Assembly (NCBI GenBank): GCA_025558095.1
Contig: JAIVFI010000012.1
Location: 558,001 to 622,000 of the forward strand
DNA length: 64,000 nucleotides
Direction: 5' to 3'
From: Hyaloraphidium curvatum
Lineage: Eukaryota > Monoblepharomycota > Hyaloraphidiomycetes > Hyaloraphidiales > Hyaloraphidiaceae
Made by a program: the position numbers and the translations under genes. This document shows, in pieces, positions 54,867 to 64,000 of this stretch (within the stretch, counting starts at the first letter, position 1; each line of letters opens with the position of its first letter). The notes under the pieces were generated by a model that saw nothing but the letters and a program-made list of their open reading frames with translations, searched no databases and had not been told where the DNA came from.

Positions 54867-55292
54867 ATGGCGGTCGTCATTTCGGAGCGCCCCACCCCGT
54901 GGCGCCGCAGCGTCGTTTCGTCCGGGCCGTCGGGGGCGCAAAGCCAGTCGGACGAGCCGTTCCGGAGGGCCGCGGCCGCCGCGGAGGAGACTCTCCCGCG
55001 TTGCGTCCCCATATCCCGGCTCGAGGAGGTCGACCTGGGGTTCTACGTGCTCGATCGCGCCAACCAGCAGCTGTTCGGTGCCATCCGCGTCGGGGATCCG
55101 ACGCAGATCCTGAAGCGGGACCAACAGCAGAACGTCACCACAGACGAGGACATGTGCGACCGATGCGGGAAGCTGCAGAGAGGCGCGAGGAAGCTGATGC
55201 GGTGCGGGCGGTGTGCGATCGCGAGGCGGCGTGGAAAAAGCACAAGAGGGTCTTGTATGCCGTGGGGCAGTTTGGGAAGATACCGCTCTTAA
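54867..55292 (+). CDS. MYND zinc-finger-like fragment, frame broken
   Basis: ATG 54867 opens a frame with SRLEEVDLGFYVLDRANQQL and then MCDRCGKLQRGARKLMRCGR, the first two CxxC pairs of a MYND zinc finger. The expected second half appears immediately downstream in another frame (CDREAAWKKHKRVL, the Cys...HK part). About 8-10 residues between them are missing, and no intron repairs the shift. It is either a degraded gene, an indel in the assembly, or a truncated protein ending at 55292. MYND fingers mediate protein-protein contacts. Confidence 0.35.
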   Translation: MAVVISERPTPWRRSVVSSGPSGAQSQSDEPFRRAAAAAEETLPRCVPISRLEEVDLGFYVLDRANQQLFGAIRVGDPTQILKRDQQQNVTTDEDMCDRCGKLQRGARKLMRCGRCAIARRRGKSTRGSCMPWGSLGRYRS

Positions 55293-55789
55293 AGTCAGCG
55301 CTCCTCCCCAATGTAACAAAACTCAGTGGATGGCGGGTGGTTCCCGTGAGCTTGGCGAGGGATCCATATGCGAGAGGGGAAGGGATCGGAGCCGCCTGCG
55401 ATGCTGCCGCCGCGCGGTTGACAATAGGCAGCCGAACCAGTGTGACTTGCAACTCGCATTCATTGGGCCAGGTGCTGCGCAGGTCGGAGGCGCCGGAGGA
55501 TGTGGGATGGGGATTGAGGGATGGGAACAAAGGGACGGGATGAGGATGAGGGAACTGAGGGATGCGGCTTCCTGGAACTCAAGGGCGAAAGCGCGCGGAT
55601 CGCAGCAGCGCCTGCCGAGTGAATCTTCGTCGACAAAAGCGACTCTGCAACGCCTGAAGCCGCTGCGCCTGTTCGTTGGACCCTGCTGCGGGCTAGCCGA
55701 ATCGCGGGACTAAAGCCGCCCGCCAAGTCTTGCCAGGGCCCCGCCCCATACCCCAACCCACACCCGACAGCCCCACGCCCGCCGACACC
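55293..55789. other. intergenic region upstream of carbonic anhydrase
   Basis: Apart from the frame-shifted continuation of the MYND-like fragment at the left, no gene is recognisable. The right part should contain the carbonic anhydrase promoter; no clear TATA box was found. Confidence 0.35.
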
Positions 55790-57279
55790 ATGAAGGTCAC
55801 TCTCGCCGTCGCCGCGCTCGCCATCGCCGCCGCCGCCGTCCCCGCCGGGGCCCACCCGCACGGCAGGCACGCCGCGGACGTCATGGGGCAGCACAACTGC
55901 ATGGCGGATGTCATCACCGGCCAGCGGATGGGCGCGCTGAGGAAGAGGGCCGAGGCAAGAGTAAGTGTCTCGCGGACACTTTGCGGAGCAGCCGGAGCGC
56001 CGCCACGGCGTTGGCGCCGCTGGCGGGCGAACGGGCGAGCTATCCCCATTTGGGGGACAAGTGACTCGGTGGCGTCGTTGACAGGAAGCTGACCCATTCC
56101 GTCCTTTCCCTACTTCTTCGCGACGTTCAAGGTGTGGAGTTACTCTGCCAACGTGGGTCCGGCCTCTCCGGCTCTCCGTTCGACGCTTAAATTACACCGA
56201 CGGTTCTTCCGCCTCCCCACCCCACCCAATCACAGACCGGCCCTGCCTTCTGGGGCTCCCTCAAGGACACCTGTGGGTCCAGCGCTCCTGTCGTGACCCG
56301 GAAGCTGACGGCGCTTTCCGGCTCCAGACAAGCAGTGCTCGCTCGGCAGCAAGCAGTCCCCGATTGACTTCGGGAACAACGGGGACATCGTCGTTACCGA
56401 GACTGGCTCCACCCCGTGCGTTTCCTTCGACGCAGCTCCATAGCACTCTGCTAACGCCTCGTTCGACAGGTTCGTCTTCCAGTGGCCCGCCAAGCTCGAC
56501 GCCCCCGAGTTCGAGAACCTCGGTTACACTCTCGAGGTCGTCCCTGACACTTCCGCGTCCGGTGGTGTGCTCTACAACGGCAAGTTCGTGGGTGTCACCG
56601 CCTGCCGCTCTCGCTCAGACGGAGCTGATAGTTCCCGCCGCCTCCGCGAAACTGATCACCCCGACTGAACGGCCATTCGATCACTTCGCGCGCCGCGCCA
56701 TTCCGACAACCAGTTCGCGCTCCAGCAGTTCCACTACCATTTCGCCTCGGAGCACCGCTTCAACGGCCACGCCCACCCCGCCGAAGTCCACTTCGTGCGT
56801 CCTCTCGGCTCCTTTCACTGATCGTGCCCACTGACCCCTTTTCCGCCACGCGCAGGTCCACAAGGCCGCTGACGGCGAGCTCCTCGTCGTCGGCGCCCTG
56901 CTGGAGCTCGTGGACAACTCCAACGGCGCGAACAACGGCGCCGGATGGCAGGACTTCCTGATCGCCAACACGCCCCAGATCGAGGAGGAGGAGCAGAAGA
57001 CCGAGCTCGCCGCCGTGTGGATCCAGGGCGCGCAGCAGGCCATCCAGGCCGCCGGAGGGTTCCGCAACTACAAGGGCTCGCTGACCACGGTGGGTTGCCC
57101 GTTCGCCGGTGGCGGCGGAAGGCTGACGCGAGGAAAAGCCCCCCTGCACCGAGGGCGTCAACTGGTTCGTAGCTAAGGAGCCGATCCCGCTCAGCGTGCC
57201 CCAGTTCCGCGCGCTCTACGAGACCATGCCCTTCAACGCCAGGTTCACCATGCCTGGGCCCCTTGTCAAGTCCGGCTGA
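55790..57279 (+). CDS. secreted alpha-class carbonic anhydrase
   Basis: Interconverts CO2 and bicarbonate with a zinc held by three histidines. ATG 55790 opens a signal peptide (MKVTLAVAALAIAAAAVPAG). The gene is broken into short exons by about seven introns. Family motifs are KQCSLGSKQSPIDFG, FQWPAKLDAPEFENLGYTL, NQFALQQFHYHFASEHRFNG (two zinc His and the Glu), AHPAEVHFVHK (third His region, intron-split) and FRNYKGSLTT|PPCTEGVNWFV. The end is MPGPLVKSG at TGA 57277-57279. Exons between 55.97 and 56.27 kb are the least certain. Extracellular or wall location is expected. Alpha-class enzymes are patchy among fungi. Confidence 0.85.
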
Positions 57280-57443
57280 ACGGCTTCGGAGGATGTATTC
57301 AATAGCTCTGTCTTTCTATCGTGTTTGGACGTTTAGCTTAGTCTTCCAGTGTGCGCGGACCTCTGACTCGAAGGTCGCCCATCAAGAACCTTTATTTACC
57401 GGAATAACAACCGTCTACGACGTAAACCCCGCCCTTGCACCCA

Positions 57444-59175
57444 TTACTCGAAGCACGCCGCCGGGAGCACCCCCCTCGCCCCCGTCCTCGCGTTCCGCCC
57501 CTTGCACCACCCGTCCTCGTAAACGCTCTCGATGCTGACCGAGTCCCCCGGGCGCACCTCGATCTCGTCGTTCTCCCGCGGCAGGTAGCCCTTGGTCGCG
57601 ATCGCGACGGTGCCGGGCTCGATGACCACTGGCTGCGGAGGCGACGGGGCGATGGTGGGGATGGCGAGGGTTGGCATGGCCACGGTGGCGAGGGCGGCGG
57701 GGTGGTCCAGTCCCGATCCCTGGCCCGCCGCGGCGGCCGCGACGGGAGGGTCGGGGACGGGGATGGAGGGGGGTACCTTGTAGCTGGAGACGGTGGCCGA
57801 GTTGGGGGAGAGGCTGGCGCCGCGCTTGAGGGTGACGACGCGCGGAGGCACGGTCTCGTCCGAAGGGAGCGGCAGGGCGGTGGGGATCGGGGGAGGTGCG
57901 ACGGGAGGGGGAAGTGAGGGGGCGAGGGGCGGGAGGGCGGCGGGCGGAGGGAGGGCGGCAGCGGGCGGAGGGAGGGCCGCGGCGTTGGCAGATGCTGTGG
58001 CTCCAGCCGAGTAGCTGAGCCCTTCGGCAGGGGTGCCGTTGAAGGCAGTTGCGGGGGTCGCCGCAATATCGCTCACGGGCACCGGCGGCGGAGGGACGGG
58101 AGGGTAGCCCGGCGCCGGTTCCACAGATGCGGCGGCCACCATCTCCGGGCCCTTGCCTTCCTCGACGTAGACCGGTCCCGCCGACTTTTTCTTGTTCCGC
58201 GAGACGAGGAACCATGCCAGCCCACCGAGCAGCGCGACGCCCGCCAGCGCGCCGATCACGATCCCGACGATGGCTCCGGTGCTCAGACCGTCAGACGACG
58301 GTCCGGGCGTCGGCGACGCAGTCGGTGTCACGGTCGTGAGCCCGTTGACGGTGGCCGACCACGCGGCCTGGGCCGAGGAGCACGGTCCAATCTGCGCCGC
58401 GTTCCCGGCCGTCGTCACGACGCAGCTAGTCGGGGACGAGGCCACTTTAAGGCGCGAGGAGCCGTCCGATTCCTTGTCAAGGGTGAAGAGCTGGCGGTCC
58501 GCGACGGTAGAACTGCACTCCTGGAGAAACACGTTGGTCCGCGCCGCGTCCACGGTCATGCAGCCCGTGTCGTTGACGAGGTTGAAGGGCGTCGTGGCCA
58601 GGCCGGCCTCGGTGGGGGGCAAATTGCCGCTCGGGGCGCGGAGGCCGAAAGCCGAGTTCGGGTCGGCGACCAGCGAGCAGGAGCCGAGGTTGTAGGAGCA
58701 CGCGAGGGCCGCGGTGGCGTTGCTTCGGAGGATCATCTGGGCCGAGCTCGGCGTGGCCGTCGGCGAGCCCGTCGTCGTCGTGGTTGTCCCGGAAGTCGTA
58801 CTGGCCGCCGTCAGAGACGTCGTCAGAGAGCTGGCCGTGGTCGTCTGGGTCGTGGTCTGCGCCGTGGGGATGCAGAGCACGTTGCCGATGTCGAGGTTCT
58901 CGCAGGTGCCGGGCGGGTTCGCCGCCACGAGCTGTAGGGCGGGAAAGGCCAATCAGAACACCACTCTAAACGGAGTGCCGGTGACCCACCTGAGCGAGGG
59001 TGACCCCGAACCGCGTGGCGATGTCGAAGCAGGTGTCCCCGCGTTGGACCGTGTACGTCGTCCCCGCGCACTGAGCGGACACCGGCGACGTGGCAAAGAG
59101 AAATGCGGCAAAGATCGCTGCCAGCGCGGCGAACATCGCGGGCCGCCGCCCCGATAGACGCTCTTTGCGGGCCAT
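57444..59175 (-). CDS. LysM - transmembrane - SH3 membrane protein
   Basis: ATG 59175 opens a signal peptide (MFAALAAIFAAFLFATSPVS) followed by a LysM domain: TTYTVQRGDTCFDIATRFG, VTLAQ|LVAANPPGTCENL, NVLCIP. A 56-60-nt intron cuts the LysM. A Thr/Ser linker leads to a Cys-containing domain of about 120 residues (CSYNLGSCSLVADPNSAFG,CMTVDAARTNVFLQECSS), perhaps ricin-B-like. A single membrane span (AIVGIVIGALAGVALLGGLA) is followed by stop-transfer SRNKKK, a Pro/Ala-rich cytoplasmic linker and a C-terminal SH3 domain (PRENDEIEVRPGDSVSIES, DGWCKGRN, GVLPAACFE). LysM binds chitin or peptidoglycan, and SH3 binds Pro-rich signalling partners, so a surface sensor is a fair inference. Confidence 0.85.
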
Positions 59176-59182
59176 CGTGTCA

Positions 59183-61935
<2,753 letters not shown>

Positions 61936-62218
61936 GCTGCGGGACGGTGAGCGGGCGCGCGGGGGGCGGGCTGGGCGACGCACCTGCTGGGGGGGCACGC
62001 GGGGACGGCGGAGGCAGGAGACGAGGGCGCGGGAACGAGTGGCCGGTCGGGGAAGGAGCTTGCCACGATTTTGTCGGGTCGGGCCGTTCGGGAGTCGATC
62101 CAACGCCCAACTTGTCTCCCGGGCCGGCGCACACTCGCTCGCATCACTCGCCGATATGTCCAGGAGACAGCCATATCCAGTGTCTATCAAAGCCAGAATA
62201 AGGACAATGAAGTGCCCG

Positions 62219-63502
62219 CTACATGAATGCCGCCGCGATGGCCGCCGCCGCCAGCGCCCAGACCATGCCCCCCGCACCTGCCTCCCTCCTGGCGGACGAC
62301 CCGATCTGGTCCACCAACCCCCCGGGAACCCCATCCAGCGCACCAGGGCGGCTCCTCGATGCGGTGCCCGTTGGCGCAACCTGCGTCAGCCTGTTCGGCG
62401 CGGTGGTTGTCGACGTCGGCCTGCCGAGCGACAGCGTGCGCCGCGTGCTCCGCGAGGTGGTCTCCACCGCACCGGTCGGTTCCTCCTCCGCCACCGTCGG
62501 CGCGGCATCCACCGAAGGGGAGGGCTCAGGAGGCCCCGAGGGCAGCTCGGTGACCGCCGGCGCCTCGCTCGTCGTCGTCGTCCCTGCACCGTCTTCGGGC
62601 TGCTCCGTCTCGGGCCCGGCATCGAACCCATCCGGCCTCACGCCAAGCGGCACCACCACCCTGCCCACGAACCCCGTGCAGCCGTCCGTTATCGACCCGT
62701 CGCCGTACACGGTCGCGCACCGCCCTCCGCACTGCGCCGCGGCGCTCTCGGCGATGTAGAAGAACCCGCAGGCGTCGGCGCAGGGCATGTCCAGGGGCGA
62801 GGGGCCGAAGACGGCGTCGCAGAGCGTGGCGACGTCGGCGAACTCGGCGGGGATGTCGGGGGTTGCCGAGGGGACGGTGGGGTCAACCGCTGGAGAGGTG
62901 GGCGTGGGGAGCAGGGTGGCGTCGGTGGTGGCCTCCGAGGTCGGTTCCTCCGGCGCCGGTTCGGGGCTGGGTTCCGGTGCGGGCTCCGAGGTGGCCTCCT
63001 CGGCGGGCAACGTCTGCGTGGCCTCGGCGGGCAGCGTCTCCGTAGCTTCGGCCGGCAGCGTCCCCGTCGCCTCCTCCCCGACCGTCGTCGTGGTCGTGTG
63101 CGTCTCGCTAGTCGTGCTCGTCGTCGCCGCCGTCGTGGTGCTCGTGGTCCGCGTCCGGGTGGGGAACCGCGTCCGGGTGCGGAACGACCTCGACGTCGTC
63201 GCGGCTGTCGAGCTCGAGGTCGACCGCGTGGCCGTCCGCGACAGCGAAGAAGACGTGCTCCGCGTCGACGAGGTCGCCGAGGTGGTCGACGGGCCGGGCG
63301 CGAGCTGCGTGGCAATCTGCCGCCGCGCGACGGCGACCTCCGCGGCGGCACCGCCCGGCCCCGCGGGGTCCGCGGCCCCGCTGGCGGCCCACGACAGCAA
63401 AGCAAGCAGCGCCGCCAGCAGCCGCGCGAGCCGCACGGTCCGCTTGCCCGCACCGCCGCGCGCCGGGCCGGCCTGCCGTCCGCGCAGCCGTCGGGTACTC
63501 AT
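62219..63502 (-). CDS. secreted Thr/Ser-rich GPI-anchor-type cell-surface protein
   Basis: Single exon of about 427 codons from ATG 63502. After a basic tail a hydrophobic signal (ARLLAALLALLSWAASGAA) follows. A Thr/Ser/Arg-rich region and three Pro/Ala/Glu units of the ETLPAEAT type come next. A compact Cys region (TLCDAVFGPSPLDMPCADAC, CGGRCATVYGDGSITDGC) follows, and a second Thr/Pro-rich stretch. The C-terminus ends in a short hydrophobic tail (GMVWALAAAAIAAAFM) with no cytoplasmic residues, as for GPI-anchored wall proteins. The Cys module could be a small disulfide domain; I do not recognise the family. O-mannosylation is expected. Confidence 0.7.
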   Translation of the reverse strand: MSTRRLRGRQAGPARGGAGKRTVRLARLLAALLALLSWAASGAADPAGPGGAAAEVAVARRQIATQLAPGPSTTSATSSTRSTSSSLSRTATRSTSSSTAATTSRSFRTRTRFPTRTRTTSTTTAATTSTTSETHTTTTTVGEEATGTLPAEATETLPAEATQTLPAEEATSEPAPEPSPEPAPEEPTSEATTDATLLPTPTSPAVDPTVPSATPDIPAEFADVATLCDAVFGPSPLDMPCADACGFFYIAESAAAQCGGRCATVYGDGSITDGCTGFVGRVVVPLGVRPDGFDAGPETEQPEDGAGTTTTSEAPAVTELPSGPPEPSPSVDAAPTVAEEEPTGAVETTSRSTRRTLSLGRPTSTTTAPNRLTQVAPTGTASRSRPGALDGVPGGLVDQIGSSARREAGAGGMVWALAAAAIAAAFM

Positions 63503-63905
63503 CGCGTCCTCCTGCCCGTCTGCCGACCCCGATATCCGATGAAGCAACCGCAGCGATTACAATGTGCTCCACGCAGTGCTCGTTAGAAGGTCAACGCGGC
63601 AGACGGAGCCGCGAGAAGCGCATGTGGGAGCAGGATCTCTCGCTGAGGCGAAGCCCGGGCTGGGGAGCGGCCAACCTTCCGCAGCTGGCTTCCCTAAACG
63701 GCGGGGCGCGACAAGGCCCGACCGGCGCGCGAGACCGAGGGGACCATGCGAGGTGCGAGTGGCATGCATGATGTAGGTGTCGTCGGCCCGGGGAAGCGAA
63801 ACGGTCGGGCACGGAGAACCGGCCCGCCTCCCCCCCCCGTGCAAGCCCCTCGCCAGAGCTGCCGACGGGGGCCTGGAAAGTCTTCTCCAATAAACACGGA
63901 CGAAG
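63503..63905. other. intergenic region
   Basis: About 400 bp between the start of the GPI-type gene and the stop of the next minus-strand gene. Open frames here have no recognisable features. It should contain the GPI-type gene's promoter and the neighbour's 3' UTR. Confidence 0.35.
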
Positions 63906-64000
63906 CTACACCTTCGCCAACCACTTCCCGCCCGACATGTGCATCCTCAGCGCCCACGCAAACCCCGCCGCCACCAGCATCACCGCTCCCGAGAACGCCA
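63906..64000 (-). CDS. C-terminal end of a membrane or GPI-anchored protein (cut by window edge)
   Basis: The minus-strand frame enters at base 64000 and ends at TAG 63908-63906. It encodes AFSGAVMLVAAGFAWALRMH and then MSGGKWLAKV: a hydrophobic span followed by a short basic tail. This could be a C-terminal membrane anchor. Only about 30 residues are visible, so the identity is unknown. Confidence 0.35.
   Translation of the reverse strand, partial: AFSGAVMLVAAGFAWALRMHMSGGKWLAKV

Overview
The window is nuclear DNA of a fungus, most likely an early-diverging zoosporic (chytrid-like) lineage. That placement is inference. The sequence is GC-rich. Genes lie on both strands with short spacers and carry many GT-AG introns, mostly 45-65 nt with strong donors such as GTGAGT, GTGCGT and GTGGGT. 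The gene set points to fungi: a KTR/KRE2-type (GT15) mannosyltransferase, Nma111-type HtrA protease, Rad16, the fungal 'Swiss army knife' HAD protein, a chitin-active LPMO-like protein with a CBM19-like module, LysM and Ser/Thr-rich wall proteins, and a BTB-SPRY protein. I saw no operons, rRNA, tRNA, CRISPR array or recognisable transposon. Long open frames opposite the genes are GC-driven shadows.

Layout. 0-3 kb: the 3' end of one unknown gene, a second unknown gene, and two small minus-strand membrane proteins, one built of exon-encoded helical repeats. 3-13 kb: msrA (+), RAD16 (-) sharing a 117-bp spacer with an insulysin/Ste23 metalloprotease (+), then a seven-TM protein (-). 13-15 kb: a 5'-truncated fragment of a peroxisomal MFP-2-type dehydrogenase, then an aquaporin-like gene with an internal stop; this is the one visibly degraded area. 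15.9-18.7 kb: a secreted protein with a Ser/Thr repeat stalk and a seven-bladed YVTN propeller (-). 19-26 kb: F-box/LRR-like protein, secreted glucose/sorbosone dehydrogenase-like enzyme, membrane-anchored methyltransferase, one unknown, and the LPMO-like protein. 26-31.7 kb: one very large SF1 helicase gene (-). 32-40.6 kb: OTU deubiquitinase, two paralogous BAG-like/Sel1-like proteins flanking a HAD_SAK gene and a VWA gene. 40.7-53.7 kb: M32 carboxypeptidase, ankyrin/coiled-coil protein, Nma111 protease, GT15 mannosyltransferase, BTB-BACK-polyQ-SPRY protein. 54-64 kb: a poorly resolved stretch with a MYND-like fragment, then alpha-carbonic anhydrase, a LysM-TM-SH3 protein, a Baeyer-Villiger monooxygenase, a Thr-rich GPI-type protein and the end of another gene.

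Themes: protein quality control (insulysin, Nma111, OTU, BAG-like proteins, M32 peptidase, MsrA), DNA/RNA repair (Rad16, giant helicase, HAD_SAK) and the cell surface (GT15, LPMO, LysM-SH3, Ser/Thr-rich proteins, carbonic anhydrase). Starts were chosen at ATG codons. Exon junctions were inferred by eye from GT/AG sites, reading frame and family conservation, and need transcript support.
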